64,000 nucleotides of DNA from contig NC_030998.1 in NCBI RefSeq assembly GCF_000149955.1, forward strand, positions 632,699-696,698, in the 5' to 3' direction. A program made the position numbers and the translations under genes. Each line of letters begins with the position of its first letter. Within the stretch, counting starts at the first letter, position 1. Source of the DNA: Fusarium oxysporum f. sp. lycopersici 4287. Its lineage: Eukaryota > Ascomycota > Sordariomycetes > Hypocreales > Nectriaceae. A model generated the notes under the pieces. The model ran no database searches and was not told the origin of the DNA. It saw only the letters and a program-made list of their open reading frames with translations. This document shows positions 23,411 to 35,208 of this stretch, in pieces.

Positions 23411-25257
23411 TCATGCACTCATGTTCACCTCATCCCCAGAACCAGCCTTGACACCAGGCTCGACGTCCATAACATCCCTGTTGTGAGCAGAAGCAGTAAC
23501 AAGTCCAGGCTGCTTCTCCTTCAACTCTTTGAACTTCTTCTCAGCGTCCCAAACCCAGGGTGTATCGGCTGCAAAGAGCAGATCCATCTCTTCGAGAGTG
23601 CGTTGGTTACTCTCAGGATACAATGCCCAAACCATGGGAATTGCTATGATGTTGCAGGCTCCAAAAATATGAAGCGTGTTCTCGCCAATAGCTGAAAACA
23701 TGACGGGACATAGAAGGGTCAACCATCCGTTACCGATGGACCAGCCGAAAACACCGAAAGCATTACCCTTGGCTCGAACTTGCAGAGGAAAGATCTCGGC
23801 GGGGTAGAGCCAAGGAACTGTTAGCCAGGTGGCTCCAAAGACCGAAGTAAAGATGAAGACGAAGGAAGCTGCTGCAGCACCATATGAGCTAGCCTTGTCG
23901 AGATCACCCGCATTGCGCGCTTCTTGGCCAAGTTTGGAGAACCCAGCGGCGAGGAACATGGCTATTCCTTGACCGACAGCGCCCCAGTAAAGCGTCCATC
24001 TTCTGCCGATGCGATCGAGTGTGTAGACGCAGATAAGCGTGGCGAACATGTAGAAGATGTTGTTGAGACCACTGATCCATTGGGATTTGCGTGTGTCAAA
24101 CCCGGCTATCCTGAAAATTGTAGGGGCGTATACTGTTACGCCGGCGATGCCGACCCATTCTTGCATGATTTGGAGCTGTCCTTGTTAGTTGCATGGAATG
24201 ATAGTGGTATGTAGACTTACCCAGATAACCAGTTGAACACGTCGACCAGTATGGAGTTCACCTGATCCAATACCGAAAAACATATGCAAATATGAGTTCT
24301 TAGAAGACTCTTTGTTCTCAAGCTGAACGATGTTCTTGATATCGGTGTACTCAGCATGAGCGCGGGAACGGTCCGCCTCACTCGACCCACGCAGACGACG
24401 AAGGATATACTGGGCTTCATCGTCTCGACCAACCTTGACAAGCCAGCGAGGAGACTCGGGGAAGAACCAGACACAGCCTAGTAAGACAAGGAGAGGGAGG
24501 ATTTGGAAGGCGATAGGGAACCGCCAGCCAAACTGACTTCCGTTGTTGTCAATGTACGAAAGGCCAAACTCCAGCCAGTAGGCCACTACCACGCCGAAGA
24601 TGTTAAGAGTGAACTCGATTGCGATGAATTGGCCTCTTGAGGTATGTTCGGCTGTCTCGGTAGCCCATACCGGTACAATGGCGTTGAGAATTCCGGTTCC
24701 TAGACCCTGCTGTCAATAACACTTTAAAAGATGGGACGTCCATCTTGGTAGGGTCGTAGTACCTATGCCGTTGACTGCGCGTGAGCAGATCATCCAGTCG
24801 TGGTTCTGAGCTGAGCACTGTAGCGCTGCACCAACAATAGCCCAGGCAGCACCAATAGCGATTGTCTTGATACGACCAACTTTATCTCCTACCCAGCCTC
24901 CGAAGAGACAGCCAAAGAGAGTTCCGAGGTAATAAACTGAGACGATACCGCCTTGGAGAAGACTATCGGTGATGACTGGCTCGCCGGTCTTTTCGTCCAC
25001 GTAGCCGAAGCCCATCAAGTCTATGTAGTCTTTCGAGTTGTTGACACCTCCCATCATTCCCTGGTCATATCTGAAATCATCAGTAAAAACTCTACTGAAG
25101 CTCAAACAAATATCTTTAAAGCGTTGGAGTTGCGGAAAGTGATGAGGTCATACCCAAAGAAGAAGATCGACAGAGCAGCAACACAATTAATAGCGATGAG
25201 AAGCTGACGCTTCTCAAAATGATTAGCAACATTGAAACCTGGAAGGCGCTCCATCAT
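23411..25257 (-). CDS. sugar porter family MFS transporter
   Basis: The start ATGATG at 25257 opens MMERLPGFNVANHFEKRQLL, then TM1 with FFFGYDQGMMGG across the first intron. The family markers are all present: GDKVGRIKT in the first-half loop (GR[KR] type), PESPRWLVKVGRDDEAQYIL, GRRWTLYWGAVGQG in the second half, and PWLYPAEIFPLQVRAKGNAF followed by PESNQRTLEEMD. This is a textbook fungal hexose/polyol/quinate-type sugar porter of about 530 residues in the plasma membrane. Exact substrate cannot be read from the sequence. The tail ends in GSGDEVNMSA. Confidence 0.95.
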
Positions 25258-27073
25258 TGCTATTTGGCATTTAGCTAGTAGTTTGAGAATCTGACGATGA
25301 TCTCGTGGGCAGGTGTTGCATTTATACTTGCTGCAAGTGATTGGTTGTGTGGAGGATCAGACGTGAGATCCACATCGGATAACCGTATTTGCTCATTATC
25401 AGAGCGTTTTAATTAGCGTGGTTACTTGGGCGAGGGGCGGAAACATGGCCGTTGGTCAAGTTGTTTCCGTGAGGCTCTGGATCAAAACTTGGTCATGATC
25501 TCAACGCAGTACCAGATGCCAAGTAGATCACTGTTCCTGCTTCCTCGTGAAGCCAAATAAATACTACCTTATCTCGTCTTCTCCAGATCCAAAAATTGAC
25601 CATATTCTTTTCCTTCCTAATCCCAAATCTTCAATGTCCTTCCTACCATCGCATCTCAAACGCAGTGTCATCGACAACTCTTGCCCCAGGTTGAGAATTG
25701 GAGGTGGTGGAGACATTTTAGACTCCCCCATGTTTCGTTTATGCGCTCCAATCAACAATCTACATTCTGAGATTTTACTGGGTCTGAGAGGAGATTTGCT
25801 GGAGTTGAGTGGTATTCCCACGTTTTATTCTCGTTGACAAGGATCATTCTGCGACAGGCAGCAGTTTAAACAAACATCGGCATGCGGCTCCGATGCTTTT
25901 TGTGTTACGTTAGAGCTTCAAAGCCTTGACATCGAGTCATTCTCGCATCTGTCGTGTGATCTGTTGTTGCAATGGAGATACATACATCTGCGGAGTGTCC
26001 GCTTTTCCTCTGGCTTCTCAAAGTTGGGGTATCCCCAGGCTTGCCAGGCTGAGTGAGCATCACCAGAGGGTTGATCAATGGAGTCTTTTCGCTGAAGGCC
26101 TCTGAGAGAAAAATGTTTGCCGATGTGCCGGGCAATGCCGCTATGACATCGTTTCTTGGTTTAGCCGGGAATAAAAGCGTGGACCTTGTGTTGGAGCAAC
26201 CAAGAATTCAGCTTGCTTGGCCGATCAAGTTTTTGCTGATGGCTGGGATTGTCTCGGGGATAATTCCGCGGCATGTTCACAGCGCGGTTTGCCTGACCTG
26301 ACCAGCGGAACGAGAGCTGCGGAGTTCCCAGATGAGGGTATCACAGGCCATGTTCAGTGATACATGGGAGGGTGAATACCATGGTTCAATTTTCTTCTTA
26401 TCTTAGTCGTAAGACGTCATTCCTCCTAACGGCCGAATGATTAACCTTCGGCCGGACCCGATTCTGGTGAAGCGGCACAGCACTCTGGGATTCAGATTTC
26501 GGGAATAACTCCACTGACTGAGACGAAGGTGCTTCGGCATAAAAAACAGACCAGCAACGATATGGATCCGAAAAACGCTGAAAAACTCTCGATGCTCCGA
26601 AAGTATGAAGCGTGACGAGCATCTCATAATCGCATGCCTGTTCATCACAAAGATTGCCTTTCCTCGCGAGGAATCAGCGATCGGGGTTTACACCGGTAGT
26701 TGATGGTGTACAGGGGTTTCAGCGGCTTCCCCAATGTCGTTAGTGAACTCTTAGTCCCTATCTTGGGGTGCAACAGGGCGATCATCACGAGTCATGGGCC
26801 AGCATCCCAGCTACGGTATTGCCTACCCGGTGGAGGAGCATTGAATCAGCAGAATCACAGCATTTGGCAAATAAAACAACGAATGGTCCTTGATTATCAC
26901 GCTGCTGATATATCCTGACATCTTCAAGAACTTCGTTGTTCTTTTCTACGGTCATGTTCACCCTAGAACATGTTCTTTTGCTCCCGACCTCTCATTCCCA
27001 TCAATACCTAGATACCAAGCACGCCAAACATACCCCATCCAAAACGGGATTTCCTCAACAAAGATACAATTGT
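25258..27073. other. intergenic
   Basis: About 1.8 kb between the sugar porter start and the Liz1/Dal5-type permease stop. Short frames on both strands (the longest 96 codons) with no family resemblance. No tRNA, repeat or transposon ends noticed. Confidence 0.5.
25321..25326 (-). promoter_or_regulatory. TATA box of the sugar porter
   Basis: TATAAA on the minus strand, 64 bp upstream of the ATG at 25257, a normal position for a fungal TATA element. Confidence 0.5.
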
Positions 27074-28624
27074 TTAGTTGACGGATGCAGTTTTGGAGTT
27101 GGCAGTCTTAGATCCAGTATCGGAAGAGATATCACCTGTTTCCTCGGACAAAAACTGAGTAGGGGCTTCAGCTTGAGGACTGTCAATTGTTAGCCGATGT
27201 TTCATGTCAGGGATTATGTCTACTTACTCTCGGTGCTTCAGCCATAGGTGAAGGGCATGCGTCGCAATGAGCAGACCTATAGCACATCCCAATGCAAATG
27301 GGTAACCCTTCGGGAAACGAGGTCCTTCGACAGTCGGGAAGACAAGCAAAGGTGTCCAAGCTGTTGTCGACTGGGAGATAGCGTTGATCAAGACAAGCGT
27401 GAAAGACCGTTCAGCTGGGGATGCTCGAAGCTGCGTATTGACCCAGCCATGAAGAACACTTGAAAGCGCGACTGACGCGTAAATGGTTGAATATGCGAAC
27501 CAGAGTGCTGATTCTGGGACATTCCAGATGGTGAGGATGGTAAGTCCGAGGGCGTTCCAGACAGTCGAAACAGTGATAGCCCATGCAGGCCCCAACACAA
27601 GATCTGATGCAAAGCAAACGAAGAGGGTATAAAAAATGCCCAACGCTGGTGCGATGGTACCCAACTCGTTGACCTTGGCCTTCGAATAGCGATTAAGACT
27701 TTTAATCCATAAGAGAAAAGAGCCAGAGCTACTGTGAGTTCCAGCGTTCCAGAATAAGACATCGACGAGAATGATACCCCAGAATTGGGGTGACAGGACG
27801 ACCTTCTTCAGGTGTCCTAGCTTCATCTTTCCATGACTGCTGTGACCCGCTCGTTTGAGTCGCTGCTCACCAACATCGATGTCATGCTGACTCAAAACTC
27901 GACGATTCGGTTGATCAGGCGTTCCTGGAATAACAAAGTATCCTGCGATACCGACCGGAATGGTGATTAGCGCACAGATGATATACATCCAGCGCCAACC
28001 CTCCAATCCATTCACACCATCGAGTCGAGCTGAAGCACCAGCCTGAATGAGGCCGGCAGTGAGTGTTCCGAGAGACAAACCGACGTAAAAGATTCCTCCT
28101 CTTCGGGCGATTTCATTACCCCTGTACCATGAGCCAAAAAGGTAGTGCATGGTTGGGAAGAAAGCTGCTTCAAACCATCCGACGAGGAATCTGTAAGCTG
28201 CCAGTTCGGCGAAGCTGTTGACTCGGTATTGAAGTAGCGTGAAGATTCCCCAGCAAACGTCCAAGCCGGGGATCAGCCAATGAATGGGGACGTAGGTGAG
28301 AAGGAAGAAGAAGGGGATCTGGCCAAGGACGGCGCCAATGATGTAGAAGGTTTGTAGTTGAACGAGTTCATTGCCCTTGAAGCCCAGATCCTCTTTGAGA
28401 CCCGCAACGTATGCATTATCTTCAGAAGGTTAGTTAAAATGCTAGAACGAAGTGGAGAGAGACATACTCAGGTTGGACTGATCAATGTACTTCACCCAAT
28501 AAGCTATCACAGCATACGGGACGATAAGAAGATCAAGCTTAATAATAAACTTGCGTTCCTCCGGTGTATCTGTATCAGAATACCACTGGATATGATACCA
28601 CTTCTTTTGTTTGGCGACAGACAT
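27074..28624 (-). CDS. Liz1/Dal5-type MFS permease (pantothenate/allantoate-like)
   Basis: Three exons. Exon 1 (ATG at 28624) encodes KKWYHIQWYSDTDTPEERK and TM1, ending in DQSNL. After a GTATGT intron the protein continues NNAYVAGLKEDLGF, completing the signature DQSNLNNAYVAG of the anion:cation symporter branch. The rest includes RFLVGWFEAAFFPTMHYLFG, GLEGWRWMYIICALITIPVG and DQPNRRVLS. A 3-prime intron with donor GTAAGT after KHRE removes the in-frame stop at 27224; the last exon ends GSKTANSKTASVN at 27074. Relatives carry pantothenate, allantoate, nicotinate or related anions. Substrate here is unassigned. Confidence 0.92.
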
Positions 28625-30204
28625 TGTGATGGATGTGCAGATGAAGGATCATGCAGGATAGTTGGAACGATGGGCAGGGGCTTTAAAGCATATGCGAACG
28701 CAAGCAAGGATCCGAAAATTGGGATCTCGAGAGACTAGATGCGTTCTTTATCGGGCTGGGTGACACTAGACGTGGGTGCCATGTGCACATTGAGAGATAG
28801 TGCTTGCTTGGCGTATTGCATGATTTGACGACACCTTGATGCGACGACCGACTTCGGGGAACACCAGATCTAGATACCGAGACCAGGTAAGGGATTTCTT
28901 TAGATATAATGTGATGAATTAGACGTGAAGAAACCCACTCTGTTCTTATACCTTTTCTCTGATTGTCAGCGATTCGAGTTCTCAACTCGTATCTGTAGAC
29001 ATTTGCAGATCTGTAGTTTCAAGTTCTTGGATTCATGCAATGGAATCCTCGAACCAATCAAATAACTCTACCGGACCAATAGCGATATCGAGAATTACTT
29101 GTTTTGGGCAAATGTGTCTTTCGGGGTTGTTATCTGGGGGAGAATATTCTCTCAGACGCGGGGCGAATTGCGTGCTCCCAATGTCGCAATTTCATCCCTG
29201 TGCGACGTTTCGTGGCGGGCTGAGGCGATTGGCGCCAATGAAAACTATTGATATGATACTTTGATAGAATACGACAAATGGGCTTTGGGTAATCTGAACT
29301 GCCGGAAGTGAGTTGTTGCGTGGAAATGAACGGGCAGATGGGGGTGCTATCCTGTGAGCAGACAGATTTCGGCGCGCCTGACACCATCGAGGGACTCACA
29401 AGCTATAGCCTACAGGCTCCGTACGCATGGGCGAGAGCCATAGACGGGCCTGGAATTGGGCGTCTGTCATCTGGCAATGGTTGATGTCAGCTCGAGCACT
29501 CAGAACTGGAGGAGACCGAAGATGTGAGTGAGCCAAGCAACAAAACAAGCGGCAGAAGAGTTAATGAGACCCAGTAGGACCAGCCTTCGCAGCGCTATCA
29601 TGAAGAGCTCTATGAAGCTTAGTCACTTGGAGGTAATCTCCAACGAGAGTCTAAAGTCTGTGGTCCGTCTGTTGGCAGCAAGTTGTACCTAACGAGGCTG
29701 GCCACTGGGTGACAGTTGCACGGATTATCTATCGCACGCTGTGCTGTCCCGCTTGGGATCAAAGGATTGGTACACGAGCGCTGATGCTAAGAGGACTCGC
29801 CCAGGGGAAAGGTTATATTCCAAAGTCACCTTGTACCCTTCAGCGAAGAGTGGTCGAGTGGTATCTACCTATGAACCTATAGAACCTAAAATCCGCTCCT
29901 AAAAACCTTCCTCCCTCGGCCACTCTTCGTTTTTTGTTCGCGCGTTCGAATCCTGCCCCTCATGAATTAATCTTTTGGCAGTCGGACTATGGCACTTCTC
30001 CCTTGATACTGAATACGCAGTCCAGGTCCAACGACTCTAGATGTTTCCTAAAATCTAATCGTGCATCCCATTCCGGAGAGTGGAAGCCAGAGATCGTACA
30101 TGCATACGGGCTATCGCTCGATCATATTGAAAGTTGAGACGGTCGAGTTCTTAGAGACACGAATCTGCATATAACTTCAGCGTCTTGGGAGAGCTCGAAA
30201 AGCC
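28625..30204. other. intergenic with a tRNA-like hairpin
   Basis: About 1.6 kb without a supported protein gene. A tRNA-like inverted repeat at 29844-29929, followed by a T-arm-like sequence, is annotated separately. Confidence 0.5.
29844..29955 (+). repeat. tRNA-derived inverted repeat, probable tRNA relic
   Basis: CGAAGAGTGGTCGAG at 29844 is the inverse of CTCGGCCACTCTTCG at 29915-29929 (14 of 15 pairs), followed directly by a T-run. Each arm looks like the acceptor/D-arm head of a nuclear class II tRNA (GTGGCCGAG). A T-arm-like GTTCGAATCCTG lies at about 29943-29954, but the acceptor 3-prime strand expected after it is absent. No normal anticodon arm fits between. It looks like a rearranged tRNA-Ser-like remnant. 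Confidence 0.35.
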
Positions 30205-30360
30205 TCATCCACTTACCACATTGCCGCAATAGGGACAAGAGTGGCCAGGAATGACCGAAACTTCCTTCTCAGTCGTAGTGCACTTAGGGCACAGGACACC
30301 AGGCATTTGTTTGGTGTCAGGGGATGAGTCATAAGATATTCCGAGATCCCTACCAGGCAT
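30205..30360 (-). CDS. small zinc-ribbon-like ORF
   Basis: A short frame from ATG at 30360 with two CxxC knuckles, GVLCPKCTTTEKE and GHSCPYCGN, an arrangement typical of a zinc ribbon. It ends at 30205, but a GTAAGT donor lies right after the second knuckle (at about 30216), so the real protein may be spliced to a further exon to the left, for instance after an acceptor near 30115. It is too short to place in a family. Confidence 0.4.
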   Translation of the reverse strand: MPGRDLGISYDSSPDTKQMPGVLCPKCTTTEKEVSVIPGHSCPYCGNVVSG

Positions 30361-30572
30361 GTTGAGGTTGTTTCGGCGATGTGATGTTGAGTCTGTTAGT
30401 GTAGAGTGGCGATGAAGAGTCTTGGGGGAATTCTATGGATAGAACAGAGTTGAGCTTTCGAGATGAGGGATACAACCCTGATGGGATGACAACTGGTGTC
30501 TGTGTTCATCCAAACTGGTCATGTTTGGAATACCAGTGGAAAATCTTACAATAGTGTTCACAGGATTGGTGC

Positions 30573-32252
30573 CTATTTGCTTGGTGAATCAGATGGTTCC
30601 GTCGTCTGTTCAGGCAGTACATTCTTTGGGATAGCAGTGGCAGCACCCCTAACGGGAGTATGTTCGATGCAATTCCAAATACCCANNNNNNNNNNNNNNN
30701 NNNNNNNNNNNNNNNNNNNNNNNNNNNNNNNNNNNNNNNNNNNNNNNNNNNNNNNNNNNNNNNNNNNNNNNNNNNNNNNNNNNNNNNNNNNNNNNNNNNN
30801 NNNNNNNNNNNNNNNNNNNNNNNNNNNNNNNNNNNNNNNNNNNNNNNNNNNNNNNNNNNNNNNNNNNNNNNNNNNNNNNNNNNNNNNNNNNNNNNNNNNN
30901 NNNNNNNNNNNNNNNNNNNNNNNNNNNNNNNNNNNNNNNNNNNNNNNNNNNNNNNNNNNNNNNNNNNNNNNNNNNNNNNNNNNNNNNNNNNNNNNNNNNN
31001 NNNNNNNNNNNNNNNNNNNNNNNNNNNNNNNNNNNNNNNNNNNNNNNNNNNNNNNNNNNNNNNNNNNNNNNNNNNNNNNNNNNNNNNNNNNNNNNNNNNN
31101 NNNNNNNNNNNNNNNNNNNNNNNNNNNNNNNNNNNNNNNNNNNNNNNNNNNNNNNNNNNNNNNNNNNNNNNNNNNNNNNNNNNNNNNNNNNNNNNNNNNN
31201 NNNNNNNNNNNNNNNNNNNNNNNNNNNNNNNNNNNNNNNNNNNNNNTCTCTCTAAACTCAACAGCCTCTGGCCCAAGAACATCATGGGAAGCTGTGATAC
31301 CGTGGATCTTGACATTATTCCTGATGCAGACGCCCAGGTCGGCATGGATGGGTGAGACTCGGGGGTCATCGGCTGACCAGTCGAGCTTTTCATTCCTATC
31401 TGTTGTCTCCGCGTTCGTCCCGTTTTGTTGACTTACGTCCGAGTGGCCGGGAGCCCACGCACCGGCTGTTTCATTAATGGACGACTCGCTCAGAATAGGA
31501 TCAACCTTGTCCACCTCTTTGATGTCGGGATGATTGTGACGTAGATCGGTAGTTGCAGTGATCGCGAGGATGGCAGATGGAGGCCGAACGACTCGTACAT
31601 CTTGATCTCTCATTGTCCAAGTCACCAGGCACAGGGCGATGTTGCCCCCTGAACTGTCTCCAGCGACAATCACCCTCTCGCCAAGGTCAGATGATTCCTT
31701 CAACAAGACATTATAAGTCTTGCAGATGGCTGGGAATGCGTCTTGAACGGGGTCTTTGGGTGCTAGGGGATACGAGACGAGGGTAAGTCTAGTATCCTGC
31801 AGGAGGTTTATCATCTCTGCGCAGAATGTCCAATGTTGGCCTGTAGTTGTCAGTATGGCTCCTGGCAAGAAAATGGCCTACTTACCACTTGGAGGTGCTT
31901 GCCATCCGCCTCCAGCAAAGTACAATATCCTCCTGGCATAGGACCTCTTCTCTCCATCAGAAGACTTTGGAGTCATATCATACGTCCAGATATTTTCGAC
32001 CTTGTTCTCTTGAACATCACATCTCTTCCTTGCTCCCCTCGACGGCTTACACCTCGTAGGATCAGCAGAGGAAACCTTTCCAATCTCTACCAGTTTTGGT
32101 TTAATGGGTTGAATAACATTATGAAGAATCTTCGTCGGCCAAGACCGTCCCGACCGTTCATCGACGTGGAACTCCTGATCATCTGAGCTGAACTCATCGT
32201 CTGAGTCCCGATAACCGTCAACGGTCGGGGGGTTGACAGTTTGGGTCGCCAT
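30573..32252 (-). CDS. HSL-type alpha/beta hydrolase, interrupted by gap
   Basis: The ATG at 32252 begins MATQTVNPPTVDGYRDSDDE. The oxyanion-hole strand reads YFAGGGW, in place of the common HGGG, just before an intron at about 31887. The nucleophile elbow is GDSSGGN at about 31660, and the DDPRVSP segment characteristic of hormone-sensitive-lipase-like esterases follows. The sequence enters the gap after PEAVEFRE, so the catalytic histidine region is unseen. To the left of the gap the same frame continues GIWNCIEHTPVRG and stops at 30573, plausibly the C terminus. Likely a cytosolic esterase or lipase-like hydrolase. Exon structure across the gap is unknown. Confidence 0.75.
30686..31246. 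other. assembly gap (561 N)
   Basis: A run of N inside the coding region of the HSL-type hydrolase. True length is unknown. Confidence 0.99.
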
Positions 32253-32945
32253 CGGGAATAATGAAATCTTGTAAGGCTTAACCCTGGAAATCGGGGATGA
32301 TGGAGGGGTAACACAATAGTTGCAAAATAAAGCCGTCATTATTTTGATCAAGGGAGACCCTGAGTTGAAGAGATCGGCATACGTCATTGATCTGACATCA
32401 TTGACTCCGCATGCGTGTAACGTCAAAACAGGCGTGACAAGTAGACTAGCTACATTTAGACAGCTTTGGCTGGATCTTTTGACAGCTGAAGATAAGGAAG
32501 TAATCACGATAGGACCCTGATTCTTCAAACCTATCAATTTGATTGAAGTTAATTATTGATGATGGACGCTTTGGCATTCGCTAATGCATAAAGGGTCGGG
32601 CCAAGAGCTTGTTCGTTAGCAGTAAAATTGGATCAGGCCAAGATCTCCACAACACCAAGCTTTACGCCATCGCGACCTCTTACCCGTCGCTTAATGAGAT
32701 TTTTAATGTCGTGGATTGAACTGTGAGAGCGTACCAACACATCGGGTCTTGCAAAATAGAAATGATTGAATCGCTAAAAGAACTAAAAAAAAAAAAAAAA
32801 AAAAAAAGATACCACTTGCCTGCTTCTTTGCTCAATCTGATGCCCATACGCTTCGCTGCGAAGCTACCAAAAGGAAATCACAAAGGCCCGCTCGTCGAAA
32901 AATAGATGTATCAATGAAACAACAAATCAGATGACCACAGTCATG
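32253..32945. other. intergenic with poly(A) run
   Basis: About 690 bp between the MATE stop and the start of the HSL-type hydrolase, both on the minus strand. It must include the hydrolase promoter. The only distinct feature is a homopolymer of 23 A at 32785-32807. Confidence 0.5.
32785..32807 (+). repeat. 23-bp poly(A) tract
   Basis: Uninterrupted A homopolymer. It could be a simple repeat, a promoter dA:dT tract or the tail of a lost retrocopy. No coding retro-element sequence lies just upstream of it. Confidence 0.9.
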
Positions 32946-35208
32946 TTAGTGTCTCTCCTGTGACAGGCCTGACAGCGAAGATCGTCTTCTAGCCGTCTCG
33001 GTTCGCATTCTTGCCTCAGCTTGCTTCACTGCTTCCTCCCAATCTGTAAAGTACAAATACATGGCCTCAAGGCCAGATACCCTGCAAAAAAGGTCAGTGA
33101 CAAGTCGTTGACAAGCAGAGGAGGATATAACTTACACAGCAAGACCCGCTGTTAGACCGACCCAGAGTCCAGCTAACCCCCAACCCAGTCCGAAACTGGT
33201 GCCGAGGGCAATTGGAAGAGCAACCACGTAGTATGCGAAGAGGTTGGCATAAGAGCCAATGGACTGGCGTCCGATACCGCGAAGAAGGCCGTGAGAGACG
33301 GCTGCTAACGCGTCAAAGATCTGCATGATTGCGCAGACAAGGATGACATTGGATGCGATGTCAATGACTTGTTCATCTTCCGTGAAGACGGCGGGAATTT
33401 GTCTTCTGAGGGTCGTGAATATCGTCAAGTTGATGCTCCCCACGATGAGTGCAGCGAAGATGGCCTGTAAAATCAGTCAGTTCGTATCGTGACCAAAATG
33501 AGACTAGACTCACCACTTTGGCTGTCACTCGGGCAGCCTTGCTCAAATCAGCCCCAATAAGGTTTGCAACTCGAGTCGAGGTTGCGATAGCCAACGGGAA
33601 GGGAATGTTGAAAGACATCGACGTGACGGTCACCAAGACCCCTTGAGCTGCCAGCTGCGCTGTACCAAACCGTCCCGCGGCAATGGTGAGAATCTCCAGC
33701 ACGGAGAACTGGGCTTCGATCATGATCATTCCCGGCAAAGCTAACTTGATCATTGGGCCTGTGACAGTCAGAAAGCATGTCTTGTTGAGTTCGAACTTGA
33801 CTCACCCCAGTTTGTGAATGCCTTGCGGCTGAAACCCTTCCAGCACTCATAACCTTCAAAGAGCCGCACGTACAAAATGAGAAGAATTGGGAGGAGGTTA
33901 TGGGTGACAGCCATGGCAATAGCGGCACCAGGAAAGCCCCATCCAAGCTTGAACACAAACAGCCAATTCTGCAAAAAGCTCAAAGGCGCTCCAACAAGAA
34001 GCGTATAAGTTGTAGCATGAAACAAACCTTGACTCTGTACAAACCTCTTTGCGCTTTCGAAGGCACTGACGCCAGGCATGCCAGCGATGAGGATACGCAT
34101 GTACAAAGCTGCCAATTCTGTTGTGTGACCTGGACCAACGGCTGCGGCGAGAATAGGCTCTGAGAACCACCAAACAATAGCGATGGGAATCATGATCAGC
34201 CAGAGAACCCAGGTCATTCTTTGCGCCTGAAGGCCAACGAGATGCTTGTGACCGGAGCCGTAGGCCTGTGCGCACAGGGTGTCGAGGCAGGTTGCCAGGC
34301 CTTGAACCGGGACGTAGTAAGTGATCGAGGCAGTCATCGTGGCCACTGAAGATGTTAGCATGTGAATCAGATTGAGCAAGACGCTGAATACTTACAGTTG
34401 ACAGCGGCGAGCTCCTCCATTCCAAGACGACCGACTGTCAAGACAGAAGCGACGGTGACCGAGTAACTGTGATCGGTCAGTGTCATCACTCACTTGCACA
34501 TCGTCGCGGTACTTACTGCAAGAGAAAAGTGACAATAAGAGGCAGCGCATATTGAATCAACGTCTTGGTCTCACGCTGCCACGTCGTCTCAATCTTATGC
34601 GACGCCAGCGCCTCCTCCCAACGCTTATGAACCTCATCCGGCCCCGGCGTCGGCGGAATTCCATCAAACCTCACAACTCTCTCCCTCAATAACGGCGTTG
34701 TCTCACCCGAATCTTCCGATGCGAAGAGTGGCTTATCATGATCGTGCACACGCGTACTAAACAGGTGCCGATACAGACGGCCAAGCTTCGTGGTCTTCCA
34801 TCCTGTAGGAGGATGCTTCGGTGGAATGATATCGTTATCGCGGAGGAGGGAGACTTCGGCGCGGAGGGATTGTTCAAAGTCGTGATGATTTGGGGGCGGG
34901 ATGTCGATGCTTGATGGGGGGACGGTTGAGAAGCCTTGACCGAAGGCGATGCCTGTTGGATGGAAGGCTAATTGGACATCGGTTTCGTCTACGTATCGCG
35001 GGTCTTCGATGGCTTCTTCATCGCGGTGTTCATCTCCAGAGGAGCACTCGTCGATATCGCGATTGAGAATCTCCTCCACATTGGGAGTCGGGTCGATGAA
35101 CGCCGGGGGAAATGTAAGATCGTCTGGAATAAAATCAGCAAAGATGGAATGTCGTCTTCCTCGACGTTCTCCGTCGGGATTGAGTGGTGAGCTTGTAGGT
35201 AGCGACAT
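32946..35208 (-). CDS. MATE family multidrug/metabolite efflux transporter
   Basis: The ATG at 35208 starts a long cytosolic N-terminal extension of about 215 residues rich in acidic and Pro residues (MSLPTSSPLNPDGERRGRRH onward). Twelve membrane segments then fall in several exons. Family features include the first TM ending IVTFLLQ, VGRLGMEELAAVN, a TLCAQAYGSGHKHLVG segment (the conserved Q-A-GxG region after TM2), AALYMRILIAGMPG, and in the second half AAQGVLVTVTSMSFNIPF and ATSTRVANLIGA. The last exon encodes a helix with EAMYLYFTDWEEAVKQAE and ends GLSQERH. Fungal MATE proteins of this size sit in plasma or vacuolar membrane and export drugs or metabolites using a cation gradient. Substrate unknown. 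Confidence 0.94.

Noticed and set aside
29844..29929. Complete functional tRNA
   Set aside because: No anticodon arm fits between the arms and the acceptor strands are not placed as in a tRNA.
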